From contig JAQBFV010000004.1 of NCBI GenBank assembly GCA_032123035.1, forward strand, positions 1 through 14,087: a DNA stretch of 14,087 bases. Reading direction: 5' to 3'. Positions within the stretch are counted from its first letter, which is position 1. Each line of letters opens with the position of its first letter. A model generated the notes under the pieces. That model did not search any database. It was not told the DNA's origin and saw nothing but the letters and a program-made list of their open reading frames with translations. Positions 1-6,759 of this stretch are shown here, piece after piece. The DNA is from SG8-41 sp032123035. Lineage in GTDB: Bacteria; Pseudomonadota; Gammaproteobacteria; Burkholderiales; SG8-41. Both the position numbers and the translations under genes were made by a program.

Positions 1-33
1 GCAGTGGCAGCGCGATTTTTTGCAGACCAGGAA

Positions 34-75
34 GTGATTCGTGAAACGTGAATCGAGGACTAGTCACCAGTCACG
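34..75. repeat. Degenerate heptanucleotide tract, converging orientations
   Basis: Three forward heptads (GTGATTC, GTGAAAC, GTGAATC; 34-54) are followed by a 7-bp spacer and two reverse-orientation heptads (AGTCACC, AGTCACG; 62-75). All are in exact 7-bp register. The 8-bp palindrome GACTAGTC (58-65) lies at the junction. The tract sits just past the stop codon of the minus-strand MR/MLE gene. It belongs to the same family as the tracts at 2515, 6382, 7814, 9391, 11736 and 13508. Confidence 0.7.
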
Positions 76-86
76 CTTTTCTACCA

Positions 87-1229
87 TCAGGCGGCATGGC
101 GCCTGATGAAATCCCAATCGATCTCGATGCCGAAGCCGGGCGTCTCGTCCAAGTGGACGTAGCCGTCGCTGATCTGTGCGCGGTGCTTGTACATCCCTGA
201 CCAGAGCGGATCGGGAACGCCGTTCGACTCCACGCCGAAGCTCGCGCCCGGGAAAGCCGCGCACAGATGCGCGTGCAGCTCCGGCACCTGGTGCGGTGAG
301 ATCTTCACGCCGTGCTGTTCCGCGAGCGCCGCGATGCGGAGCGACTCGGTGAAGCCCGAATGGCGGGTGGAGTCGAACTGCACGTAGCGCACGCCACCGC
401 TGACGATGAGCTCGCGCACGGTGAAGCGATGCAGGTCGCGTTCGCAGTGAGCGAGCGGAATCGATGTTGCCGCGGCGAGACGCTGGAAGTCGGCTGGCTG
501 GAAGTACCAGCGCAGGGGTTCTTCGAACCAGAACGGCTCATAACGCTCGACTGCCCGTGAAAACGCAATTGCCGCGTCGAGATCATAGGCCGCGGTGCAA
601 TCGAGCAGGAGCAGCGTGTCGCGGCCGATCGCTTCTCGCGCGATGCGCGCCCGCTCGATATCCCCATCGAGCGTCTGTCCGCCGTCCTTGATCTTGACCG
701 CGCGGTAGCCCTTTGCCACGAAGGAGGCGACTTCTTCGGCCATGCCGTCCGGCTTTCCGTCGTTGCGGTAGTAACCGCCGGTCGCGTAGGCCAGCACGGG
801 ACGGTTTTCGCCGCCCAGCAAACGGTAGACGGGCATGCCGGCCGCCTTGCCCTTGATGTCCCACAGCGCGAGATCGATGCCGCCGATCGCGGCCGTGATC
901 TGCGGGCGAGCCGCGCGCGGCAGCGGCGGCGGAAGCCCGTCCTGGGCAAGGAATCCGCCCGGGCGCGGGCAGGTCAGGGCGAAGAGCTTATCCCAGATCG
1001 AGACATGCTCGAGCGCGTTCATGCCGATCACAACCTCACCGAGGCGCCCCACCCATTCGCAGATTTCCTTCAATGGGGCGCCGTGGATCTGACCGATGCC
1101 GGTGATGCCCTCGTCGGTGGTCACTTCCACAAGGATTACGCTTACGCCGCGCATGGGCTCATGCGCGGTCACGCGCGCGACCTCGTACGGGATCGACGCG
1201 GCGTGTGTTCTGACCGAAGCGATTCTCAC
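87..1229 (-). CDS. Mandelate racemase/muconate lactonizing enzyme family protein (acid-sugar dehydratase type)
   Basis: This 380-residue protein is a full-length enolase-superfamily enzyme, a family that removes the alpha-proton of a carboxylate substrate with Mg2+ help, usually to dehydrate or racemise it in the cytoplasm. The N-terminal capping domain covers about residues 1-125 and the TIM barrel follows. Visible catalytic positions are the K179-I-K181 motif, metal ligands D210, E236 and E263, the D286/H313 dyad and E334. The residue two after D210 is Thr (DCT), where most relatives have Asn. The start is GTG, only 4 bp after the stop of the SMP-30 gene upstream on the same strand, so translational coupling is likely; GGTGAA just before it is the only Shine-Dalgarno candidate. 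The lactonase partner suggests a sugar-acid dehydratase, but the substrate cannot be read from the sequence. Confidence 0.9.
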   Translation of the reverse strand: MRIASVRTHAASIPYEVARVTAHEPMRGVSVILVEVTTDEGITGIGQIHGAPLKEICEWVGRLGEVVIGMNALEHVSIWDKLFALTCPRPGGFLAQDGLPPPLPRAARPQITAAIGGIDLALWDIKGKAAGMPVYRLLGGENRPVLAYATGGYYRNDGKPDGMAEEVASFVAKGYRAVKIKDGGQTLDGDIERARIAREAIGRDTLLLLDCTAAYDLDAAIAFSRAVERYEPFWFEEPLRWYFQPADFQRLAAATSIPLAHCERDLHRFTVRELIVSGGVRYVQFDSTRHSGFTESLRIAALAEQHGVKISPHQVPELHAHLCAAFPGASFGVESNGVPDPLWSGMYKHRAQISDGYVHLDETPGFGIEIDWDFIRRHAA

Positions 1230-1233
1230 ACGT

Positions 1234-2184
1234 TCACCGGTGCGAGTAGAGCGGGTGCCCGGCGACCGGCAGCTTGGCTCTCAGGATGCTGCCGCTTTCC
1301 GACTCGGTGATGTAGAGCGTCTTGAAGTCCGGTCCCCCGAACGCGCAGTTGGTCGTGCGGATTCCGCGGCAGGATTTGATGCGATAGAGCGGCTCGCCGA
1401 GCTTGCTGAACAGCCACACCGAGCCGAGGCCGGAGTGGCATACCGCAAGGCCGCCGTCCGAGTCGATCGCGAGGCCATCGGGACCGGACAGGCTGCCCGT
1501 CAGCTGGATGAAGATGCCGATCTTTGCGCCGAGCTGCATGATTCCACCTTCCGGCAGCAACGGGATGCGCCAGACATTGTTCATGCGCGTGACGTTCACG
1601 AAGAGAAGCGTCTCGGACGGGTTGAGGGCGATTCCGTTAGGTCCCGGCACCTTGTCGAGGATCAATTCCAGCTCGCCGTCCTTCGCACGCCACCGGAACA
1701 CGCGGCCGCTCGGGTCATTCATGCTGCTGTTGCCCTGGTCGGTGAAGTAAATGTCGCCGTTCCGGCCGAACACGAAATCGTTGATGCCCTTGAAACCTTC
1801 GCCCGCCACCTCGTCGACCACAGGCGTCATCTTTCCGGACGCGGCGTCGAGCAGCAGAATGCCGTGCAGCCGGTCGGCCACAAAGACGCGTCCGTCTTTG
1901 TGGATCTTCAGGCTGTTGGGTTCGCCCTCATACTCGGCCACGACCGCGAACTCGCCCTTGGGCGAGACGCGGAAGATGCGGGCGTAGGGAATGTCGACGC
2001 AGTAAAGATTTCCTTCGCGGTCGAATGAGGGACCCTCGAGATAGGAATGAATGGTCTCCGGCTTGTCGACCGGCTGGCCCTTCTTCCTGAATTCGACCCA
2101 TTTGGATGTCCGGTCGCTGATCCGGAGCGAAGCCGGGAGTTCGGCGAAGACCTCGGTCTCGATGACCGGTGGCGCAGCAAACAT
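1234..2184 (-). CDS. SMP-30/gluconolactonase/LRE family protein
   Basis: This 316-residue six-bladed beta-propeller protein is of the gluconolactonase/regucalcin family, which opens sugar lactones using one divalent metal ion. Expected metal ligands are visible: E50 in LEGPSFDREGNLY, N183 in GPNGIALN and D236 in GPDGLAID, with N135/D136 in the GINDF segment as likely substrate contacts. The C-terminal FGGPDFKTLYITE segment is also typical. The frame is open for 42 codons further upstream, but the ATG at 2184 is chosen because GAGGAG lies 8 bp before it and the upstream residues are Arg-rich and not family-like. It is the first gene of a two-gene minus-strand unit; its product would feed the enolase-superfamily enzyme that follows 4 bp later. 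It is divergent from the CoA ligase across about 360 bp. Confidence 0.92.
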   Translation of the reverse strand: MFAAPPVIETEVFAELPASLRISDRTSKWVEFRKKGQPVDKPETIHSYLEGPSFDREGNLYCVDIPYARIFRVSPKGEFAVVAEYEGEPNSLKIHKDGRVFVADRLHGILLLDAASGKMTPVVDEVAGEGFKGINDFVFGRNGDIYFTDQGNSSMNDPSGRVFRWRAKDGELELILDKVPGPNGIALNPSETLLFVNVTRMNNVWRIPLLPEGGIMQLGAKIGIFIQLTGSLSGPDGLAIDSDGGLAVCHSGLGSVWLFSKLGEPLYRIKSCRGIRTTNCAFGGPDFKTLYITESESGSILRAKLPVAGHPLYSHR

Positions 2185-2192
2185 CCTTTTTT

Positions 2193-2198
2193 CTCCTC
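2193..2198 (-). promoter_or_regulatory. Ribosome binding site that sets the SMP-30 start
   Basis: Read on the minus strand this is GAGGAG, followed by an A-rich 8-nt spacer and the ATG at 2184. No comparable site precedes the in-frame ATG at 2310, so the shorter start is preferred. Confidence 0.7.
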
Positions 2199-2388
2199 GA
2201 TTTGATGGACACCTGCGCAGAGCGAGCCTGGGCCGGGGTGAACGTTGGCAAAGGGCTACACGCGATTCTATTCCAAGTGTCCCCGCGTTGGCGTCGGCGG
2301 CTGAATCCATGGCAGCACGCTGTCCGAGCGACCCGAGCGCAGTGTCACAATATAGACTTTCATTCTGTTCGCGGCCGGAAGCGGCGCC

Positions 2389-2394
2389 TATAAT
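2389..2394 (+). promoter_or_regulatory. Candidate -10 box (TATAAT) for the CoA ligase unit
   Basis: This is a perfect TATAAT on the plus strand in GC-rich surroundings, placing a transcription start near 2401 and a leader of about 145 nt. No good TTGACA-like -35 lies 16-18 bp upstream, so an activator-dependent promoter is possible. Inference from consensus only. Confidence 0.35.
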
Positions 2395-2401
2395 CAGCCG
2401 A

Positions 2402-2482
2402 GACGCCGCGAAAGCGGGATCGCTTAGAACTTTCGCACGGCGTCATTCTCCAGGCGTCGTTTTGCGTTGCCCCGCAAGACGA
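2402..2482 (+). promoter_or_regulatory. Structured 5' leader: two successive hairpins
   Basis: Hairpin 1: GACGCCGCGAAAG (2402-2414) pairs with CTTTCG (2430-2435) plus CGGCGTC (2438-2444), giving 13 base pairs with a 2-nt bulge (CA) and a 15-nt loop. Hairpin 2: 2457-2466 pairs with 2473-2482, a 10-bp stem with one G-U pair and a 6-nt loop. Neither is followed by a T-run, so these are not simple intrinsic terminators. They lie directly after the TATAAT box and before the ligase start. No known riboswitch class was recognised. Confidence 0.4.
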
Positions 2483-2514
2483 TTTACTCGCACATGGCGT
2501 CAACCGCTCGAGCT

Positions 2515-2535
2515 GTGATTCGTGAGCAGTGAATC
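2515..2535 (+). repeat. Heptanucleotide tract at the CoA ligase start
   Basis: Three units in exact 7-bp register (GTGATTC, GTGAGCA, GTGAATC) match the family seen at 34-54 almost base for base. The GTG at 2522 that could serve as a start codon is the first triplet of the second unit. Confidence 0.65.
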
Positions 2536-2545
2536 GACCCGACCG

Positions 2546-4165
2546 ATGAAGAAGCCGCTCGAAGTCCTCGGGCTCTATCCCCCGCACGACTACACACTGG
2601 CAGGCGCGTTTGCGAGCCGGGCGCAGCGGGCGCCGGAGCGGCCGTTTCTCCTCTTCGGCGGCAAGACATGGAGCTGGCGCGACTTTGGCCGGACCGTGGA
2701 GGAAGCAGCACACTTGTTGGTGGCGCGCGGCATCCGCAAGGGCGACCGGGTGGGGGTGATGGCGAGAAATTGCGACGGCCACGTGCTGTTGCTGTTCGCG
2801 CTGGCGCGCATCGGCGCAATCATGGTGCCGGTGAATCCCGACTTCGGCGTCGACGAGGCGCGCTACGTACTTCACCATGCCGAAGTGAGCGCGGTGGCCG
2901 CCGGCAGCGACATGTTCGATATCGCGCGCAAGGCGTGCGAAGGGCTTGCAACCGCGCCGTGGTTTACCCTGCTCGATACTGGCCGGCACGACGTGCCGCT
3001 GCTTCACGATCTCATCGCACGGGTACCGGATGCGGCGCTTCCCAGCGGCATTTCGGCGGACGATACCTGTCTGATCGTCTATACCTCGGGCACGACGGGT
3101 TTCCCCAAGGGTGCGATGCACAGCCAGAGAAGCTTCATCACCGGGGGCGAAGCGTTCGTGCAGCGCGTCTACCTCCAGGACGACGACCGCGTCATGATCG
3201 TGCTGCCACTGTTTCACATCAACGCGCTGTTCTATTCCGTTGCCGGCACGCTGGCGGCTGGCGCGAGCATGGTCATCGTGCCAAAGTTTTCAGCTACGAC
3301 GTTCTGGCAGATTGCCGTCGACAGCGGCGCAACCGAGGTCAATATCATCGAAGCGATCGGCACTATCCTCAAGAACCGGCCGCGTTCCGAGTTCCGGCCG
3401 GAGCACGGCGTCCGCAAGGTCTACGGCGTGCGTCAGACCGTGGCCGACACCTTTCGCAACGAGTTCGGTATTCCCCATCTCATTGGGGGCTATGGCATGA
3501 CGGAGATTCCGGGCGTGACCTGCAATCCCTTCGAAGGACCAGCCAAGCCCGGCAGCATGGGGCCGATCGGACGCCACCCTGATCCGCAACGGCCCTGGGC
3601 GCAATGCCGGGTCGTCGACGATGGAGGGCGCGATGTGCCGGACGGCGAAGTGGGCGAGCTGCTGGTGAAGACGCCGATCATCATGCAGGGCTATTTCCGC
3701 GATCCCGAGCAGACCCGGGCGGCGTTTATCGACGAGTGGTTCCAGACCGGTGATCTGGTGCGGCGCGACGCCGACGGCTACTTTTTCTTCGTCGCGCGCA
3801 AGAAGGACATCATCCGGCGGCGCGGTGAGAACATCGCGGGTGCAGAGCTCGATCGCGTGATCGGTGAGCATCCCGCGGTGCACGAAGCCGCTGCGATCCC
3901 GGTCGCCGCCGAGCTGGGAGAGGATGAAATCCTGGTTGCTGTGGTACGTAAGCCCGGCTACGATGTTTCGGTAGACGATATCGCGCAGTGGTGCCGCGAG
4001 CGGTTGGCGCCGATGAAAGTGCCGCGCTTCGTCGCGTTCGTCGATGAGCTCCCACACACGCCCACCCACAAGGTTGCGAAAATGGCGCTCAGGGCGGATT
4101 CAACACTCAAGCAACGCGCGATCGACCTCGTGCAGGCGAAGCTGGAGAAACCGGTCAGTGGTTGA
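2546..4165 (+). CDS. AMP-binding acyl-CoA ligase (class I adenylate-forming enzyme)
   Basis: This 539-residue protein activates a carboxylic acid as acyl-AMP and transfers it to CoA. Motifs from the ATG start: P-loop YTSGTTGFPKG at 179-189, YGMTE at 316-320, TGD at 401-403, hinge and RGENI region near 417-430, and the C-terminal catalytic lysine K509 in PTHKVAK. Relatives have Gly before that Lys; here it is His. Length fits the acetyl-/crotonobetaine-CoA ligase type, but the acid is unknown. An in-frame GTG at 2522 would add eight residues, but it lies inside the intergenic heptad repeat, so ATG 2546 is preferred; neither has a clear Shine-Dalgarno site. The Bug receptor begins 36 bp after its stop, which suggests co-transcription of uptake and activation functions. 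Confidence 0.92.
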   Translation: MKKPLEVLGLYPPHDYTLAGAFASRAQRAPERPFLLFGGKTWSWRDFGRTVEEAAHLLVARGIRKGDRVGVMARNCDGHVLLLFALARIGAIMVPVNPDFGVDEARYVLHHAEVSAVAAGSDMFDIARKACEGLATAPWFTLLDTGRHDVPLLHDLIARVPDAALPSGISADDTCLIVYTSGTTGFPKGAMHSQRSFITGGEAFVQRVYLQDDDRVMIVLPLFHINALFYSVAGTLAAGASMVIVPKFSATTFWQIAVDSGATEVNIIEAIGTILKNRPRSEFRPEHGVRKVYGVRQTVADTFRNEFGIPHLIGGYGMTEIPGVTCNPFEGPAKPGSMGPIGRHPDPQRPWAQCRVVDDGGRDVPDGEVGELLVKTPIIMQGYFRDPEQTRAAFIDEWFQTGDLVRRDADGYFFFVARKKDIIRRRGENIAGAELDRVIGEHPAVHEAAAIPVAAELGEDEILVAVVRKPGYDVSVDDIAQWCRERLAPMKVPRFVAFVDELPHTPTHKVAKMALRADSTLKQRAIDLVQAKLEKPVSG

Positions 4166-4201
4166 ACAAGGGCGCGAAGAGATAATCCAAGGAGGCAGAC
4201 C

Positions 4202-5182
4202 ATGAAGACAGCGATTCTGGGTTTATTGAGTGCGGTTCTTACGACAGCTGTAGTGCCTGTTTGGGCACAAGGTGCGGCAGCCGGTTTCCCCAACAAGCCG
4301 ATTCGTCTCGTCATTCCCTACCCCCCGGGCGGCGGCATGGATACGATCGGGCGTCCGTTCGCACGGCAACTCTCTGCCAACATCGGCCAGCAGGTCGTGG
4401 TTGACAATCGTGGCGGCGCGAACGGCACTATCGGTATGGGGATCGTCGCGCGCGCAAATCCTGATGGCTATACCATCGGGTTTGCGTTGAGCGCCCAGCT
4501 TGCCATCAATCCGGGTCTCTACCGGAAACTGCCGTACGATTCCGTCAAGAGTTTTGCCCCGCTCACGCTTTTTGCCGACGGGTGCTACCTGCTCGTGGTG
4601 AATCCCGCGGTGCCCGCGAAATCGGTAAAGGAGTTGATTGCCCTCGCGCGCGCGAAACCGGACGGGCTCACGATGGCTTCGTCGGGCAACGGTAGCGGTG
4701 GCCATCTCGCGGCCGCACTGCTGATGAGCATGACCGGGACCAAGTTGCTGCATGTTCCGTATAGAGGCGGCGGCCCGGCACTCGTCGCGGTGCTGTCGGG
4801 TCAGGTGCAGACGCTGTTCGCGACCTATGCGGTATCGAAAGGGCACATTGCGGCCGGCCGCTTGCGTGCGCTGGGCGTGTCGACATCGCGGCGGCCGGCG
4901 GCGATTCCCGATATCCCGACGATCGCCGAGGCAGGCGTGCCGGGTTACGAATCGAGCCCGTGGTACGCGTACGTCGCGCCGGCGGGAACGCCACGCGCGA
5001 TCGTCACGCGGCTCAACCGCGAGATCGTGCGCGCGCTGAACCACCCTGATTACCGGAAGATGCTACTGGCGAGCGCGATCGAGCCCATCGGAAGCTCGCC
5101 CGAGAAGCTCCGCGCACACATCAAGAGCGAGATGGTGAAATGGGCCAAGGTCATCAAGGCGGCTGGGGCGAAGATCGACTGA
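4202..5182 (+). CDS. Bug-family (TctC-like) periplasmic solute-binding protein
   Basis: This 326-residue extracytoplasmic receptor is of the tripartite tricarboxylate transporter family, which binds organic acids in the periplasm. A signal peptide is visible (MKT, a hydrophobic core, then WAQ at residues 21-23 as likely cleavage site). The mature protein opens with the family pattern FPNKPIRLVIPYPPGGGMD, and later shows VPYRGGGPA and a C-terminal SSPEKL segment. A strong AAGGAGG (4189-4195) lies 6 bp before the ATG. No TctA or TctB membrane subunit is in the window, so it is an orphan receptor, as is common in Burkholderiales. Its position after the CoA ligase suggests that the two may share a substrate acid. 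Confidence 0.95.
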   Translation: MKTAILGLLSAVLTTAVVPVWAQGAAAGFPNKPIRLVIPYPPGGGMDTIGRPFARQLSANIGQQVVVDNRGGANGTIGMGIVARANPDGYTIGFALSAQLAINPGLYRKLPYDSVKSFAPLTLFADGCYLLVVNPAVPAKSVKELIALARAKPDGLTMASSGNGSGGHLAAALLMSMTGTKLLHVPYRGGGPALVAVLSGQVQTLFATYAVSKGHIAAGRLRALGVSTSRRPAAIPDIPTIAEAGVPGYESSPWYAYVAPAGTPRAIVTRLNREIVRALNHPDYRKMLLASAIEPIGSSPEKLRAHIKSEMVKWAKVIKAAGAKID

Positions 5183-5240
5183 GCCCGCGCGTTCAGCCGC
5201 CGCGCCCGAGCCAATATGATGCGACACGCCGGAATCTGAA

Positions 5241-5247
5241 GAGGAGG
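5241..5247 (+). promoter_or_regulatory. Shine-Dalgarno site mismatched with the canonical start of the oxidoreductase
   Basis: GAGGAGG is the only strong ribosome binding site before the Gfo/Idh/MocA gene, but it is 26 nt upstream of the first canonical start (GTG 5274). Two ATC codons (5250, 5253) lie in frame at 2 and 5 nt from it. The frame is open back to a TGA at 5217. Confidence 0.5.
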
Positions 5248-5273
5248 GCATCATCGGACTCGAACGAAAAGAC

Positions 5274-6341
5274 GTGGGACTGGCGGTCATCGGCGCAGGA
5301 CGTATCGGCACGCTTCGTGCGCGGCTCGCAGCGCAGCATCCGGGGGTGCGCTTCATCGCCGTGTCCGACCGGGACCCCGCGCGCGCGCGGGAGTTGGCCC
5401 AGCAGGTGGGTGCCCAGTCGCATTCGGGCGATAACCTCGAAGTAATTTCGCGCCCGGAAGTCAACGCGGTGATTGTTTCGACCAGTGAGGGCGAACACAT
5501 GGCGCCGGTGCTGGCGGCGGTGGCGCAGGGCAAGGCGGTGCTGGTGGAAAAGCCGATCGCGTTGACGCTGGCCGACGCCGACGCGATGGTCGAGGCGATC
5601 GAGAAGATCGGCGCCAGCGTGCGCGTGGGCTACAGCCGCCGCTACAAGGAGCGCTATCTCATCGCGAAGGAGCAGATCCTGCAGGGACGTATCGGCCGGA
5701 TGACCGGCGCCGCGGCGCGCGTTTACAACTCGCGCTCGCAAGCACTCGCGATCCTCAAGCGCCACCGCGAGGCAACGCCCATCGTGGATGCGTTGACTTA
5801 CTACGTGGACCTCATGAGCTGGCTGCAGGGCGGCACACCGATCACGGAGGTCTATGCCCGGGGACAGAAAGGCGTTCTCAAGGAGGCGGGCTTCGACGTC
5901 GATGACGTGAGCTGGGCTGTCTTTACTTATGCTGACGGGACGGTAATCAACCTTGGCATCAGCTATGCACTGCCGGAAAAGTATCCGGCGCGGGGGCACG
6001 CGGCGCGGGTCGAGGTGCTCGGGACCGAGGGCGTGATCATCCTGGACGACGATCATACCGACCAGCTGATGTACACGGAGAAGGGGATCCCGCACGTTTA
6101 TCTGCCGGACCAGTCGGTGAACATGGTGTTCCTGCAGAGCGGAACGCCGGGTGATTGGGCGCTCGGCGATTTCTGGGGTCCGATCGCGAACGAGACCCGC
6201 GCGTGGCTCGACCATCTCTCGATGGGCCGGCCCTGCGTGTTGGCGACGCCGCGTGAGGCGCGTGCGACGCTAGAGGCGACGCTTGCCATCGAGCATTCGA
6301 TAGCATCGCGCCGGCCGGTTACGCTGCCGCTCGCGCGGTAA
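5274..6341 (+). CDS. Gfo/Idh/MocA family oxidoreductase
   Basis: This NAD(P)-dependent dehydrogenase has 355 residues from GTG 5274; the family oxidises or reduces sugars, inositols and related polyols. The Rossmann motif GAGRIG is at 7-12, unusually close to the N-terminus. The EKP motif with catalytic K94 is at 92-94, and D172 lies in PIVDALTYYVDLMSW. In that motif the usual catalytic His (D-x-x-x-H) is Tyr176. The reading frame continues upstream (IIGLERKD before the GTG), and a GAGGAGG site sits before those codons, so the true start may be an AUC codon at 5250 or 5253. It follows the Bug gene by 91 bp. Together with the lactonase and dehydratase on the left it could form an oxidative sugar-acid route, which is inference. 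Confidence 0.9.
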   Translation: MGLAVIGAGRIGTLRARLAAQHPGVRFIAVSDRDPARARELAQQVGAQSHSGDNLEVISRPEVNAVIVSTSEGEHMAPVLAAVAQGKAVLVEKPIALTLADADAMVEAIEKIGASVRVGYSRRYKERYLIAKEQILQGRIGRMTGAAARVYNSRSQALAILKRHREATPIVDALTYYVDLMSWLQGGTPITEVYARGQKGVLKEAGFDVDDVSWAVFTYADGTVINLGISYALPEKYPARGHAARVEVLGTEGVIILDDDHTDQLMYTEKGIPHVYLPDQSVNMVFLQSGTPGDWALGDFWGPIANETRAWLDHLSMGRPCVLATPREARATLEATLAIEHSIASRRPVTLPLAR

Positions 6342-6351
6342 AAACGGCAAT

Positions 6352-6381
6352 TTAGCCGCCGATGAACGCCGATACACGGAT
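6352..6381 (+). repeat. Degenerate CGCAGAT(A/G)AA-family repeat
   Basis: The segment starts TTAGCCGCCGATGAACGCCG and ends in ACACGGAT. It is a diverged copy of the repeat seen more cleanly at 10503-10534, sharing the TTAGCCGC opening and about 10-bp periodicity. Confidence 0.55.
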
Positions 6382-6517
6382 GTGACCGGTGACCAGTTAC
6401 CGGTAAACGGTGAACTGTAAGAACCGTTTCACGACGATTTCCTGCCAAGTTTTCCGCTTATCGCTTACCCCTTACCGTTTACCATTAACCGTTCATCATT
6501 CAACATTCATCATTCGG
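6382..6517. repeat. Forward and reverse heptad tracts forming a long imperfect inverted repeat
   Basis: Six forward heptads run from 6382 to 6423 (GTGACCG, GTGACCA and so on) and nine reverse heptads from 6455 to 6517 (CGCTTAC, CATTCAT and so on), each in unbroken 7-bp register. Across the two, 6396-6421 and 6464-6489 form 26-nt arms with 19 matches, including the perfect 10-bp GGTAAACGGT/ACCGTTTACC. Confidence 0.65.
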
Positions 6518-6530
6518 CGGGAGTCCTGAT

Positions 6531-6692
6531 ATGGAACAAGCTGCCGCGCAGGAGAGACTGATTACGCCGGACGTATCCGAATTAGCCGAAAGCACCGACC
6601 TCATCGATTGCGCGCGTAGGCTTCCTTCCTACGTTGGCTGCGGCGCATCGACGCCGCACTCGACCTATCAGCTATTGCGCAAGTGTCCATAA
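6531..6692 (+). CDS. Possible 53-residue small protein, unrecognised
   Basis: An ATG-started ORF of 53 codons ends in TAA. GGGAG lies about 7 bp upstream. The predicted peptide is soluble, begins MEQAAAQERLITPDVSELAE, and has three cysteines (C27, C37, C52). No signal peptide, membrane segment or known family is apparent. It fills the centre of the gap before the cyclase gene and is preceded directly by the reverse heptad tract. It may be a genuine small gene, a decayed remnant or chance; coding is uncertain. Confidence 0.2.
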   Translation: MEQAAAQERLITPDVSELAESTDLIDCARRLPSYVGCGASTPHSTYQLLRKCP

Positions 6693-6730
6693 TGTAAGAC
6701 AGCGCGCTGCATCGCGCGCCGCCGGCGTCG

Positions 6731-6759
6731 TTGACCCCGGCGATTGGGCTAGCTAGACT
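6731..6759 (+). promoter_or_regulatory. Sigma70-type promoter upstream of the cyclase gene
   Basis: TTGACC (6731-6736) is separated by exactly 17 bp from TAGACT (6754-6759), giving 5/6 and 4/6 matches to consensus. The predicted transcription start near 6766 leaves a leader of about 33 nt that includes the cyclase ribosome binding site (AAGAAGGA, 6783-6790). A new transcription unit probably starts here. Confidence 0.5.

Larger units (their letters stand above)
2185..2545. other. Divergent intergenic control region
   Basis: About 360 bp separate the minus-strand lactonase from the plus-strand CoA ligase, and no family-like ORF is visible in it. It holds the lactonase ribosome binding site (2193-2198), a perfect TATAAT on the plus strand (2389-2394), a 13-bp hairpin starting about 8 bp later (2402-2444), a second hairpin (2457-2482), and a three-unit heptad tract (2515-2535) running up to the ligase start. 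Both flanking units probably start here. No operator for a recognisable regulator was identified. Confidence 0.6.

Noticed and set aside
1096..2028. Long plus-strand open frame opposite the lactonase and MR/MLE genes
   Set aside because: It is antisense to two genes with clear family motifs; its translation has no recognisable domain and high Arg/Ala/Asp content typical of GC-rich antisense frames.
2360..3217. 285-codon minus-strand open frame over the CoA ligase start
   Set aside because: It overlaps the motif-bearing ligase and has His/Arg-rich composition without family features.
3290..4069. 259-codon minus-strand frame inside the CoA ligase
   Set aside because: It is antisense to conserved ligase motifs and is a compositional artefact.
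6702..6742. Two adjacent GC hairpins as a riboswitch before the cyclase gene
   Set aside because: The second overlaps the likely -35 box and lies upstream of the predicted transcription start, so they would not be in the leader; no known aptamer pattern is visible.
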